A stretch of DNA of 64,000 nucleotides from Mycobacterium sp. ACS1612 (GTDB lineage: Bacteria > Actinomycetota > Actinomycetes > Mycobacteriales > Mycobacteriaceae). The notes beneath the pieces are model-generated. The model did not search any database and had not been told where the DNA came from. It was given only the letters and a program-made list of their open reading frames with translations. Below, piece after piece: positions 44,118 to 52,740 of this stretch. The position numbers were made by a program, and so were the translations under genes. Each line of letters begins with the position of its first letter. The stretch's first letter is position 1. The stretch is from the NCBI RefSeq assembly GCF_001667505.1, contig NZ_LZHZ01000022.1, positions 124,001-188,000 on the forward strand, read 5' to 3'.

Positions 44118-45011
44118 TTATACCGATCTGTGGGAGGTGTCGTAGAAGGCCGCCAGTTGGTCGGCGACGACGACGGGGCGTTCGAAGGGAGCCATGTGGC
44201 CGCAGTCGTCGATGACGTGGCATTGGCTGGGATGCAGCAGCTCGCGGACCTGGTCCAGGTTGCTGATGGGTGTGACGTGATCGTCTGTGCCCCAGATTAA
44301 TTGGATGGGCCGCCCCACCGTACCGGTGTGCCGGTAGAGCTCGGCGCGGTCGAACAACGGGAAGTGCCGCAGTGTCTCGAAGAAGGCGTAGATCGAGCCT
44401 TCGTATCGGTAGGCGTCGCCGACCATGGTTGACAGTGCAGCGGCGCGATTCGGGTCCGCCACGTTTTGCCCTAGGTGCTGCTCGAGGATGCGACGTCCGA
44501 AGTGTCTGGCGATGAAACCGGCGGTGAAGTCGTTGGCCAGCAATAGTTTCTGGGTCACCGGTTGACGACTTAAACCGGCCGGGCCGACCAACGTCAATGT
44601 GGCGGTGCTCCTGCCGTGTTGACCCACATACGCCATGGCAATCAGCGCGCCCATCGACGTACCCACGACATGAAAGGGCGCGGGCAACTCCAGGCGCTCG
44701 ATGAGCTCGTGGAGTTGGCGCACGAACAGCGCCTGGTCATAGCGGGCGACGACGCGGTCGGAATAGCCGCGCCCGTAGCCGCTGTAGGCCAGGGTCCGAA
44801 GTCCGCGGGCGTGCAGTTCGACGGCTAGCTCATCCCAGTAGAACAGCGGAATGGTCAGGCCGCCGGCCAGTACGACGACGTCACCGCCGTCGGGACCGGT
44901 CAGCTCGTAATGCGTTACACCATCCGACAATTGAATGTAGTTGCCACGCAGACTGGGCCGCGTGGCGGGATCGAGTCTGCGGTCCTCTCCGGATGCGACG
45001 AAGTACTTCAT
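44118..45011 (-). CDS. Alpha/beta hydrolase, C-C bond hydrolase-like (1)
   Basis: A 297-residue alpha/beta hydrolase with nucleophile elbow GTSMG (Ser near 118), acid in WGTDDHVTP and His in DCGHMAPFE, giving a complete Ser-Asp-His triad. The oxyanion region VVVLAGGLTIPLFYWDEL and overall size fit the MhpC/BphD-like meta-cleavage product hydrolases or esterases. Its start overlaps the stop of the next upstream hydrolase by 4 bp (ATGA type), implying coupled translation. In a locus with hydroxylases and extradiol dioxygenases, hydrolysis of a ring-cleavage product is the best guess. Confidence 0.88.
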   Translation of the reverse strand: MKYFVASGEDRRLDPATRPSLRGNYIQLSDGVTHYELTGPDGGDVVVLAGGLTIPLFYWDELAVELHARGLRTLAYSGYGRGYSDRVVARYDQALFVRQLHELIERLELPAPFHVVGTSMGALIAMAYVGQHGRSTATLTLVGPAGLSRQPVTQKLLLANDFTAGFIARHFGRRILEQHLGQNVADPNRAAALSTMVGDAYRYEGSIYAFFETLRHFPLFDRAELYRHTGTVGRPIQLIWGTDDHVTPISNLDQVRELLHPSQCHVIDDCGHMAPFERPVVVADQLAAFYDTSHRSV

Positions 45012-45847
45012 CGGACGTTCCTATGCTGAGTTTGCAAGAATTCGATGATCGAGTCGGCCACCCAAGCAGGGTCTTCCTCGGGGAGCAGATGCCCGCCGTC
45101 GGGATGGATCTTTTCCGTGCTGCCGGCGATGTCGCGGGTGAAGTGTTGGCCATCCATGTCGGCGCTGCGTAGCACCAGGGTCGGCACGCTGATGTAGGGG
45201 ATCTCGGCGCTGCGATCGGGCTGGTCGGTGGTGAGGAAATCAACGAACGCCGAGCGATTGCCCGGCCGATTCCACAACCGGTGCGCTCGCTCCACCATCG
45301 CAGCATCGACGATGTCGCAGTTCGGCCCGACCGCTTGGCGCAGGCTGCGCTCGACGGCGCGCCGGGGCATGAACCGCCGCAGCAGTTGCCCCACCACCGG
45401 GTTGCGCGCCAATGCCATCGCGGCGGGCAGTTTCTTGTCCGGATAGCCAGTCGCGTTGATCAACACCAAACCGCTCAGGTGCAGGTGCTCGGTGTGATCG
45501 AGGGCAAGGTTCCAGGCGATGTTGCCGCCCAACGAGTTGCCCACCAGGGCGCATCGCTCGACGCCGATGACGTCCAAGAACCGGGCGAGCATCGCGGCGT
45601 AGGTGGCAACGCGGTAGTCGCGGTCGGGGCGCGGCCCCGTTACGCCGAAACCAGGCAGATCCAGGCGAATCACGTCGAAGGACGCACACAGCCGTTGCGC
45701 GACGGCCTCCACTCCGTACAGCGAGGACGCGCTGCCGTGCAGCAGCACCACTGTCGGGCCCGTCCCCGAGCGCTTGTAGTGGATCCGCATCCCGTCGACC
45801 GCGGCGAACCGCGAGTCCGAATCAACATCGATATCGTCAACCTTCAT
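45008..45847 (-). CDS. Alpha/beta hydrolase, C-C bond hydrolase-like (2)
   Basis: I use ATG 45847 (MKVDDIDVDSDSRF, 279 residues), close to a likely leaderless start point; ATG 45895 with GAGG upstream is an alternative but extends through the predicted promoter. The triad is Ser in GNSLGGN, Asp in RSADMDGQ and His in DGGHLLPEEDP; the oxyanion segment is VVLLHGSASSLYGV. It resembles epoxide-hydrolase/MhpC-type enzymes and differs enough from the next gene to suggest another substrate. First gene of the leftward operon with the other hydrolase and the FAD hydroxylase; divergent from tetR. Confidence 0.87.
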   Translation of the reverse strand: MKVDDIDVDSDSRFAAVDGMRIHYKRSGTGPTVVLLHGSASSLYGVEAVAQRLCASFDVIRLDLPGFGVTGPRPDRDYRVATYAAMLARFLDVIGVERCALVGNSLGGNIAWNLALDHTEHLHLSGLVLINATGYPDKKLPAAMALARNPVVGQLLRRFMPRRAVERSLRQAVGPNCDIVDAAMVERAHRLWNRPGNRSAFVDFLTTDQPDRSAEIPYISVPTLVLRSADMDGQHFTRDIAGSTEKIHPDGGHLLPEEDPAWVADSIIEFLQTQHRNVR

Positions 45848-45870
45848 AATGGATACAGTGTTGCCGTTAT
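45846..45870. promoter_or_regulatory. TetR operator site 1 (hydrolase/tetR gap)
   Basis: An imperfect 25-bp palindrome: ATAATGGATAC, AGT, GTTGCCGTTAT, with 8 of 11 arm positions matching. The core GGATACAGTGT recurs in site 2 at 46619-46643. It covers the hydrolase start codon and expected -10 region on the minus strand, and TTGCCG, the probable -35 of tetR (17 bp before AAGAAT at 45884-45889). A minus-strand TTGACA lies 18 bp before ACACTGTATCC within the site. Confidence 0.65.
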
Positions 45871-45905
45871 TGTGATCGCTGTCAAGAATGGTCATACTGA
45901 GCCTC

Positions 45906-46607
45906 ATGGGCACGTCATGCACCGGTACTGAGCCGATGGAGCGGAGCACTCTGCGAACCAGGGGTCGTCCGCCGCTACCGCTGGACCGGATCGTCGCGAC
46001 TGCGACGCGCATCCTTGACGAAGAGGGCGCCGACGCCCTGTCGATGCGAAATCTGGCTCAGCGTCTGAACTCGGGCACCGCGACGCTGTATCGGCACTTC
46101 ACCGGACGGGCGGACCTTGTCGCCCACGTCGTCGACGGCGTGCTGGCCGAGGCACACGTGGAAGATGAAGTACTCGAAGACATGACGTGGCAGCAAGCCT
46201 GTGGGACGTTGGCACATAAGCTTTTTGATGTGTTCCGACGTCACCCCCATGTGGCACCGCTTTTGGTCGAACACATGCCGCTAGGGCCCAACGCGATGGC
46301 CCAGCGCGAGCAGTCGATCGGGCTGCTGCTCAAAGCCGGCTTCAGGCCTGCACTGGCAGCGCAGGCCTGCGCCACGCTCGCGCGCTACGTGTTGGGGTTC
46401 GCTACGCAGTTGTCCACATCAACTGGCAGCGCGACCGATGACGATGAAGCGTGGACGAGCCTGGACCCCGGGACGTTTCCTGCCATCGTCAGCGTGGCCG
46501 AGCATCTGCCGGTACCGCTGGAGCAAGAGTTCGCCTTCGGCCTTGAGTTGATCATCAACGGGTTGAGCCAACTCGCACCGAAATCGGTCGCGCGCAAGGG
46601 GCGTTGA
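45906..46607 (+). CDS. TetR-family repressor (TetR_C-type), set 1
   Basis: I choose ATG 45906 (233 residues); ATG 45888 and 45936 are alternatives. The HTH is at residues 15-65: RGRPPLPLDRIVATATRILD, GADALSMRNLAQRL, GTATLYRHFTGRADLVAHVV. The C-terminal domain includes RHPHVAPLLVEHMPLGPNAM and LARYVLGFATQLS, as in the TetR_C_1 group. It lies between the leftward hydrolase operon and the rightward amidohydrolase, and near-identical palindromes occur in both flanks (45846-45870 and 46619-46643), so it should repress both units and itself. The ligand is probably a pathway intermediate. Confidence 0.9.
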   Translation: MGTSCTGTEPMERSTLRTRGRPPLPLDRIVATATRILDEEGADALSMRNLAQRLNSGTATLYRHFTGRADLVAHVVDGVLAEAHVEDEVLEDMTWQQACGTLAHKLFDVFRRHPHVAPLLVEHMPLGPNAMAQREQSIGLLLKAGFRPALAAQACATLARYVLGFATQLSTSTGSATDDDEAWTSLDPGTFPAIVSVAEHLPVPLEQEFAFGLELIINGLSQLAPKSVARKGR

Positions 46608-46643
46608 CACCGCTCCTATTATCGGACACACTGTATCCGTTAA
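46604..46643 (+). promoter_or_regulatory. Promoter and TetR operator site 2 (amidohydrolase)
   Basis: TTGACA (46604-46609) overlaps the tetR stop, and 18 bp later comes ACACTGTATCC, the same layout as on the minus strand of site 1. The palindrome at 46619-46643 has arms TTATCGGACAC and GTATCCGTTAA around ACT, with 9 of 11 positions matching, and shares GGATACAGTGT (minus strand) with site 1. It lies 22 bp before the amidohydrolase start. Confidence 0.65.
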
Positions 46644-46664
46644 TAGGGCAGCGGGAGGCAAACA

Positions 46665-48062
46665 GTGGCGCGAATACTGTTGCGTGGTGCACAGGTGATC
46701 ACCATGGCGCCCCATCGCCCCGACACCGAACGCATCGACATCCTCGTCGATGAGGACCGCATTGCGGCGTTGGGCGACTCCGTCGACACTGCCGGCGCCG
46801 ACGTAGTCGATCTCGAAGACCGCATCGTCATCCCGGGACTCGTCAACGCCCACCTACACACGTGGCAGACCGCGCTACGGTTCGCCGGCGGAGACTGGTC
46901 GCTGCTGGAATACCTGGCCCACACTCACGGCCACGTCGCCCGCAGATACGCGCCAGACGATATGTATATCGGCACACTGGCCGGTGCACTGAACCAAATC
47001 AACTGCGGCACAACCACTGTGGGCGACTGGTGCCACAACTGCCTGACACCGGCGCATGCCGACGCCGCAATCGACGCACTGAAAACCGCCGGTATCCGCG
47101 CCGTCTTCTTTCACGGCACACCTCATGGCGGCCCCACCAAACCTCACGACGTGTCCGAAGTCGACCGTCTCCTTGACGGGCCCATCGCCAACAGCGCTCT
47201 ACTCACGCTGGGAATGGCAATCAAAGGCCCGCAACTCTCGGCACCCGACGTGGCGATCGCGGACCTGCGCGCCGCCATCGACCGCGGCGTGATCGCATCG
47301 ATGCATCAAAGTGCGGGAAGCCCCGCAGAGGGCTGGAACTCAGTCGGCACCGCAGGCCTGTGGGGGCCGCGCGTCAACATCGTGCACGGCACCGGTCTGA
47401 CAGGCGCATGGGTCAAGCGCCTCGCCGACGTCGGAGTAAGCTTTACAACGACACCGGAAAACGAACTGGGCCAAGGACATTGCACGGCGATCACCGAACA
47501 ACTGCTGCACGCCGCTGCCGCGCCGTCGCTCGGTACCGACACCGAGACCGCCGTATCCGGCGAAGTTCTCACCGCCGCCAGGATCACGTTGGCCCGCCAG
47601 CGCGGACTAATCCATGGACAACAACTCGAGCGAACGGGCCTGAGCGCGCCAACCGCGACACCCACCGGTAAGCAGGCGCTGTCGTGGGCCACCTCGCACG
47701 GCGCACGTGCGCTTGGGCTCGGCGACCGGATCGGCCACCTCTCCCCTGGGATGCAAGCAGATCTCGTCGTCATCGACACCAGAGCACTGAACCTGTGGCC
47801 GGCACACGACCCGATCACCGCGGCGTTGCAGGCCAGCATCGCCAATATCGAAGCGGTCATGATCGCCGGACGCTGGCGCAAGCGGCACCACGCACTCATC
47901 GACTCGGACGTCGACGGGGTCAAAGAGCAGCTATGGCGGTCGGGCGAACGATTCAGCCACGCATTGGATGCCACCGGTCCGATCGCCCGCACACGGCACC
48001 GGGTGGTGCGCACGGTTGTGCGTCGACATCTCCGTCGCCAAGCGCATGCCGGGGATGCCTAG
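46665..48062 (+). CDS. Amidohydrolase (Atz/Trz, cytosine deaminase-like superfamily)
   Basis: GTG 46665 follows GGGAGG and gives 465 residues. The metal-dependent hydrolase signature is present: NAHLHTWQ (HxH), His in SMHQSAG and IVHGTGL, and Asp in LGTDTETA; the C-terminal composite domain has GLGDRIGHLSPGMQADLVVI. Family members remove amino, chloro or other groups from rings, or open cyclic amides. Its own promoter carries the TetR operator, so it works with the hydrolases and hydroxylase on the left. This suggests a nitrogen-bearing substrate for that regulon, which is inference. Confidence 0.9.
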   Translation: MARILLRGAQVITMAPHRPDTERIDILVDEDRIAALGDSVDTAGADVVDLEDRIVIPGLVNAHLHTWQTALRFAGGDWSLLEYLAHTHGHVARRYAPDDMYIGTLAGALNQINCGTTTVGDWCHNCLTPAHADAAIDALKTAGIRAVFFHGTPHGGPTKPHDVSEVDRLLDGPIANSALLTLGMAIKGPQLSAPDVAIADLRAAIDRGVIASMHQSAGSPAEGWNSVGTAGLWGPRVNIVHGTGLTGAWVKRLADVGVSFTTTPENELGQGHCTAITEQLLHAAAAPSLGTDTETAVSGEVLTAARITLARQRGLIHGQQLERTGLSAPTATPTGKQALSWATSHGARALGLGDRIGHLSPGMQADLVVIDTRALNLWPAHDPITAALQASIANIEAVMIAGRWRKRHHALIDSDVDGVKEQLWRSGERFSHALDATGPIARTRHRVVRTVVRRHLRRQAHAGDA

Positions 48063-48081
48063 CGACCGCGCGTCAGCCGGC

Positions 48082-48741
48082 TTAGGCGGAGTCGGGCAGC
48101 ATCTCGTCGGCAAGGTCCGGCAGCGGGCGGGTGCAGATCTCATGCGCCTCGTCGGCAGGAAGCCCGAACAACCGCAGCACGTCTTCGGTCACTCGATCGG
48201 CGGCCGCGGAGTCGTCCCGCTCCGGCTCATCCTGCAGCAGCTTGCCGAGACCGAGCAACGCGCCGCCGGCGACGGCCAACGCCAACTTGGGGTCGTCCAC
48301 CGTGAATCGACCTGCGGCGACTGCCGTTTCGATGTCCCGCAATGCACGCGGGCCGAGGCCGCGTTCCGACGACATCAGGTTGAGTCCGCTGGCAAGCAGG
48401 ATCCGACTCTCCTGTGGACGACGTCGAAATAGCCGCCCGGTCAATCGGAAGCTGGACGCGAAAGTTTCAGCGGGGTCGTCGATCGTCGCCGTGAGCTGAT
48501 CGAGCAGGGCGCCATGGGTGTCGAGCACGTCGGCAACCGCGGCCTCGAACAGTTCTTCCTTGCTGTCGAAGTGGTTGTAGAACGACCCCATCCCGACATC
48601 GGCGGCCTGCGTGATCTCGAGCACCGGCACGTTGAGCTTGCCCGCAGCGATCAGGGCCTGCGCCGCCTGGATCAGGGCCGCGCGCGTGCGCTGCTTGCGC
48701 CGTTCCAGCCGGTTGACCGGCTCATCCTGCGATTCACTCAC
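48082..48741 (-). CDS. TetR-family repressor, set 2
   Basis: A 219-residue protein from GTG 48741 with an HTH of TetR type (RKQRTRAALIQAAQALIAAG, VLEITQAADVGMGSFYNHFDSKEELF split over residues 15-65). The C-terminal ligand domain is not assigned to a named group. It is convergent with the amidohydrolase and divergent from the VOC-FAH-CoA ligase-hydroxylase-P450 operon, with two TGAYGATTTCGTCA boxes between, so it is the likely repressor of that operon and of itself. Confidence 0.88.
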   Translation of the reverse strand: MSESQDEPVNRLERRKQRTRAALIQAAQALIAAGKLNVPVLEITQAADVGMGSFYNHFDSKEELFEAAVADVLDTHGALLDQLTATIDDPAETFASSFRLTGRLFRRRPQESRILLASGLNLMSSERGLGPRALRDIETAVAAGRFTVDDPKLALAVAGGALLGLGKLLQDEPERDDSAAADRVTEDVLRLFGLPADEAHEICTRPLPDLADEMLPDSA

Positions 48742-48770
48742 CCATGCAGCATAGCAGTCTCTGTCAGTTT

Positions 48771-48784
48771 TGATGATTTCGTCA
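48771..48784. promoter_or_regulatory. Operator box A for TetR set 2
   Basis: TGATGATTTCGTCA, a near-perfect palindrome (TGAYGA-TT-TCGTCA), 29 bp upstream of the tetR start codon. The same box with one change recurs 44 bp to the right. Confidence 0.6.
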
Positions 48785-48814
48785 GAAAGTCTTGACTGAG
48801 CATTACGTCGTATG

Positions 48815-48828
48815 TGACGATTTCGTCA
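48815..48828. promoter_or_regulatory. Operator box B for TetR set 2
   Basis: TGACGATTTCGTCA has perfect 6-bp inverted arms (TGACGA and TCGTCA) around TT. It lies 17 bp upstream of the VOC dioxygenase ATG. Box A and box B are 44 bp apart, close to four helical turns, so two dimers could sit on the same face. Confidence 0.62.
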
Positions 48829-48845
48829 GTCAGAAGGGAGCCAGC

Positions 48846-49976
48846 ATGAACGGCCTGGTAGGTGCCCACAGCGAGTTGCACAGTGAGCACGGCGCTCGGA
48901 AGGGCGAGCACATCGGGCGGTCGCGGAATCCGGTGATCAAGGTCGCCGACATCGCGTGGCTGGAGTTCCAGAAGCCCGACCTCGTGCGGGCCGAGGTGTT
49001 CGCACACGCCTTCGGTTTCGCCACCGTGCTGCGGACCGGCACCGAATTGCTATTGCGGGGCACCGACGCGGGCGCGCCATGCGTCATCGTTCGCCGCGGC
49101 GCGTGTACCCGATTCCTCGGTGCCGCCTATCACGCCCAGGACGAGGCAGACCTGTTGCGCCTTGCCGAGGCGACCGGGGCCCATGCCGAGCCTCTGCCCG
49201 AAGCCATCGGCGGATTGACCGTCGATCTGGTCGACCCCAGCGGCGTTCCGATCCATGTCGTAGCCGGCATCCACCCACTCGACTCGCTGTCGCCGCAGAC
49301 TCCGCACACCTACAACGTCGGACACGAACTGCGACGGGTGAACGCGACGCAGCGCCCGCCCCGTGAACCCGCGAAGGTGCAGCGACTGGGACACCTGGTG
49401 CTGCAGACCACGAAATACCTCGAGACGTTGAACTTCTACCTCGACAACCTCGGCATGATCGTCAGCGACTTCCTCTATTACCCCGGGCAGCGCGACCGCG
49501 GACCGACAATGAGTTTCATCCGCTGCGACCGCGGCAGCGTCCCCGCCGACCACCACACGCTTGCCCTGGCGCTCGGGCCTCAGAACCGATACGTGCACTC
49601 GGCCTACCAGGTGTGCGATCTGGACGCGCTGGCCGCAGGCGGCGAATACCTCCGGGAGCGCGGCTATTTCCGATCTTGGGGCATCGGCCGGCACATCCAG
49701 GGCAGTCAGTTGTTCGACTACTGGCGCGATCCGGACGGCTTCATGGTCGAGCACTTCGCCGACGGGGACATGTTCGACTCATCGCTGGAGCCGGGCTGGG
49801 CGCCGTTCACCGCATCGGGCTTGGCCCAGTGGGGGCCGCCCGCGAGCAAGGACTTCCTCGGTAGCAATCCCAAAGCCCTTCCCGATGAGGCGCGGTCGAT
49901 GATCGCCGCGCTGCGTGGGGACAACGAATTCGATGTCAACCGCCTGATCGGCCTCCTGAAAGTAGTTCGTTCATGA
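48846..49976 (+). CDS. Two-module VOC extradiol dioxygenase (BphC/HsaC-like)
   Basis: ATG 48846 with AAGGGAG upstream is preferred over TTG 48792, which would cross the operator; it gives 376 residues. The N-terminal VOC module (about 30-145) starts KVADIAWLEFQKPDL, and the catalytic C-terminal module (177-320) has likely iron ligands His183 (LGHLVL), His251 (YVHSAYQV) and Glu302 (FMVEHF). This is the layout of type I extradiol dioxygenases that open catechols next to one hydroxyl. About 70 extra residues at the C-terminus are unusual. First gene of the rightward operon; FAH follows with ATGA overlap. Confidence 0.88.
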   Translation: MNGLVGAHSELHSEHGARKGEHIGRSRNPVIKVADIAWLEFQKPDLVRAEVFAHAFGFATVLRTGTELLLRGTDAGAPCVIVRRGACTRFLGAAYHAQDEADLLRLAEATGAHAEPLPEAIGGLTVDLVDPSGVPIHVVAGIHPLDSLSPQTPHTYNVGHELRRVNATQRPPREPAKVQRLGHLVLQTTKYLETLNFYLDNLGMIVSDFLYYPGQRDRGPTMSFIRCDRGSVPADHHTLALALGPQNRYVHSAYQVCDLDALAAGGEYLRERGYFRSWGIGRHIQGSQLFDYWRDPDGFMVEHFADGDMFDSSLEPGWAPFTASGLAQWGPPASKDFLGSNPKALPDEARSMIAALRGDNEFDVNRLIGLLKVVRS

Positions 49977-50911
49977 CCATTTCCGTCCTTCGCACCGCTG
50001 ATGCCTGGTGGGTCCAAACACCCACGGGCGCAGCCAAAATCGATACTGCTGCGACCACGACTGGTGAGCTGCTGGGCGACCGAGCCGCGATCGATGCCGC
50101 GGCCCACAGTTCCGGCACCGTCCCCGTCGACGGCCTCGATCTGCTCTCCCCCGTCACAGCTCCATGCCGTGTGGTAGCCCAGATGACGAACTTCGTCTCA
50201 CACGTCGAGGACGCGGGTATGGATCCAAAGACGATCCCACTCACCTTTTTCCGTAAGTCATCCGCCTCCATCAGCGGTCCGTTTGATGACATCGTCAAAC
50301 CGCAGCACGTCAAGTTCCTGGACTACGAAGTGGAGATCGGTCTGGTCGTCGGTCGGGACATCCCGGTCGGAACTGAGATCACCGAGTCGAACCTGGCTGA
50401 TTACATCGCCGGCCTCGTCGTGACGAACGACGTGTCCGCCCGCGACATCCAGTTGCCGCAAACCCAGTTCTACGAGGCGAAGTCATACCCGACGTTCACG
50501 CCTGTCGGCCCCGCCCTGGTGCTCGTCGACGCCGACGAGCTCAAGCGGTTCGGCGATCTCCGGCTGCAAACGCGCGTCGGCGGCGAACTGCGACAAGACA
50601 TGCTGGTCGAGGGCGACATGATCTACGGACCGTTGCAGGCTCTGCAGTCGCTGTCGCGATTCCAGGACTTGAGGGCAGGCGATCTCATCTTAACGGGCAC
50701 GCCCGTCGGCACCGCGCTCAGCGCTCCACCGAAGGTGATCCAGATGATCTCTTCGCTGTTGCCACCCCAAGTGAAGTGGAAGGCGTTCTTCAAGCAGCAA
50801 GCCAAGAACGACAAGTATCTGCAGCACGGCGACATAGTCGAACTGTCCGTCGCGACCGACGACGGCGCCATCGACCTCGGCACCCAGCGCACCAGGGTGA
50901 AACACGCGTGA
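49973..50911 (+). CDS. Fumarylacetoacetate hydrolase (FAH) family protein, set 2
   Basis: A 312-residue protein whose ATG overlaps the dioxygenase stop (ATGA). FAH marks: FLDYEVEIGLVVGRDI (metal ligands), VVTNDVSARDIQLPQTQF, KSYPTFTPVGPALV and LILTGTPVGTALS. It is similar in layout to the set 1 protein at 39835, with the same unusual C-terminal SSLLPPQVKWKAFF-type segment, so the two are probably paralogues or recent relatives. It should act on the product of ring cleavage. The next gene starts inside its stop codon (GTGA). Confidence 0.9.
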   Translation: MTISVLRTADAWWVQTPTGAAKIDTAATTTGELLGDRAAIDAAAHSSGTVPVDGLDLLSPVTAPCRVVAQMTNFVSHVEDAGMDPKTIPLTFFRKSSASISGPFDDIVKPQHVKFLDYEVEIGLVVGRDIPVGTEITESNLADYIAGLVVTNDVSARDIQLPQTQFYEAKSYPTFTPVGPALVLVDADELKRFGDLRLQTRVGGELRQDMLVEGDMIYGPLQALQSLSRFQDLRAGDLILTGTPVGTALSAPPKVIQMISSLLPPQVKWKAFFKQQAKNDKYLQHGDIVELSVATDDGAIDLGTQRTRVKHA

Positions 50912-52740
50912 CCGATCTACTATGGCCGAGCTACGCCGCGCCGGCCGACCTCAAAGACATCGAGTCGATTCCGTTGGAGCACAGGGGCTTACCTGAATCC
51001 ACCTACGCGCTGCTGACAAGGGCGGCCACGCTGTGGCCAGAGCAAACCGCAGTGACAGTACTGCCCGACGCGACCCGCTGGGACAAGCCGGCGCATCGGA
51101 CCTTCAGTGAGTTGCTCAGTGACGTGCACAAGACGGCCAATTTCTTGCGGGGCATCGGCGTGGGCCGAAACAATGCCGTTGCGCTGATCTCCCCCAACTG
51201 CGACGCGCTGCTCACCGCCACCTTGGCTGCTCAGCTCGCCGGTATCGCCGCGCCGATAAACGGCGGCCTGTCTTCGGAGCACGTCGCAGAGCTTCTGACA
51301 CGGTCCGGTGCACGAGTGCTGATCGCCGCTGCACCCGAACTGGACGCGGCCAGTTGGGAAATGGCCGAACAACTCGCGACTGCCGGCGTTGTCGACACAG
51401 TGCTGGCGCTGCCTGCAACCGGCGGAATCCGTCAGTCGGCGATGTATGACGGGTCAGCTTTCCGCGGAAAGCTACCGGCCCCCGGCGATCTGGCTGCGAT
51501 CTTCCACACCGGCGGCACGACTGGCGCACCGAAGCTGGCCGCACATACCCATGCCAACGAAGTAACCGACGCGTGGATGATCGCGGCCAACTCCGTCCTC
51601 GACGAGAACGCAACGATCTTCGCAGCGTTGCCGTTGTTTCATGTCAACGCGCTTGTCGTCACCCTGCTGGCACCGATGATGCGGGGTCAGCGCGTGATCT
51701 GGGCAGGCCCGCTCGGTTATCGCGATCCGGCGCTCTATGCCAACTTCTGGAAGATCGTTCAGCGCTACGCCATCACCTCGATGAGCGCGGTACCGACTGT
51801 CTACGGCGTTTTGGCGCAGTGCGCTGTCGACGCCGACATCTCCAGCCTGCGCTTCGCTCTGGTCGGCGCCTCAGCGCTGCCCGTCTCTGTGCGACGGGAT
51901 TTCGAGGCGCACACCGGCATCCGACTACTCGAGGGCTACGGGCTGACCGAGGCGACGTGCGCAAGCGCGCGCAGCTTCCCCGATGACCAGCGCCCAGGAT
52001 CCGTCGGGCAACGCCTCCCGTACCAACAGGTCAAGACCGTACGCATTGACGCCGACGGTTTGTGGCACGACCTTCCCACCGGCGAGGTAGGCCACTTGGT
52101 CATCAGCAGCCCGACGGTGTTTCCCGGTTACGTGACCGCCGGTGGCAGTGATGGTTTCGTTGTCGATGGCCAGGGCAAGCTCGTCGACGGCTGGCTGGAT
52201 ACCGGTGATCTGGCGCGGATCGACTCCGATGGCTTCATTTACCTGACGGGCCGCGCGAAGGATCTGATCATCAGAGGTGGTCACAACATCGATCCGGCCA
52301 CCATCGAGGACGCGCTCCTGCAGCATCCCGATGTCACCGGTGCGGCGGCGGTGGGCAGACCCGACACTCATGCCGGGGAGGTCCCCGTTGCCTACGTGAC
52401 CCTCAGGTCGGACTGCGCGGTGACGGGCGATCAACTACGTGCATGGGCGAGCGAGCATGTCGCCGATAAAGCGGCCGCGCCGAAAGTCGTCACCATCATC
52501 GACACGCTGCCGGTCACCGCCGTCGGCAAGCCGTACAAGCCGCCGCTACGTGCTGACGCCGCACACGCCGCAGCCACCGACGCCCTAGCCGACCAAAACG
52601 GAATCGAATCCATCGCCGCCGCAGTCGAAGACGGTTCACCTGTGGTCACCGTCACGCTCAATTCACTAGCCGACCACGTGGCTGTCGAGGAGGCCCTCGG
52701 CCGCTACCCCATGACATCGCGGGTGGAGAAGACGCCATGA
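50908..52740 (+). CDS. AMP-dependent acyl-CoA synthetase (FadD-like)
   Basis: GTG 50908 overlaps the FAH stop as GTGA and gives 610 residues; the frame is open 44 codons upstream but that lies over FAH. Motifs: IFHTGGTTGAPKLAAHTH (P-loop), YGLTEATCASARSFP, TGDLARIDSDGFIYLTGRAKDLI and the final Lys in TAVGKPYKPPLR. It should activate a carboxylic acid as its CoA thioester; the ring substrate or a side chain are both possible. No carrier domain is attached. Fourth-from-end member of the TetR set 2 operon, ending with ATGA overlap into the hydroxylase gene. Confidence 0.9.
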   Translation: MTDLLWPSYAAPADLKDIESIPLEHRGLPESTYALLTRAATLWPEQTAVTVLPDATRWDKPAHRTFSELLSDVHKTANFLRGIGVGRNNAVALISPNCDALLTATLAAQLAGIAAPINGGLSSEHVAELLTRSGARVLIAAAPELDAASWEMAEQLATAGVVDTVLALPATGGIRQSAMYDGSAFRGKLPAPGDLAAIFHTGGTTGAPKLAAHTHANEVTDAWMIAANSVLDENATIFAALPLFHVNALVVTLLAPMMRGQRVIWAGPLGYRDPALYANFWKIVQRYAITSMSAVPTVYGVLAQCAVDADISSLRFALVGASALPVSVRRDFEAHTGIRLLEGYGLTEATCASARSFPDDQRPGSVGQRLPYQQVKTVRIDADGLWHDLPTGEVGHLVISSPTVFPGYVTAGGSDGFVVDGQGKLVDGWLDTGDLARIDSDGFIYLTGRAKDLIIRGGHNIDPATIEDALLQHPDVTGAAAVGRPDTHAGEVPVAYVTLRSDCAVTGDQLRAWASEHVADKAAAPKVVTIIDTLPVTAVGKPYKPPLRADAAHAAATDALADQNGIESIAAAVEDGSPVVTVTLNSLADHVAVEEALGRYPMTSRVEKTP

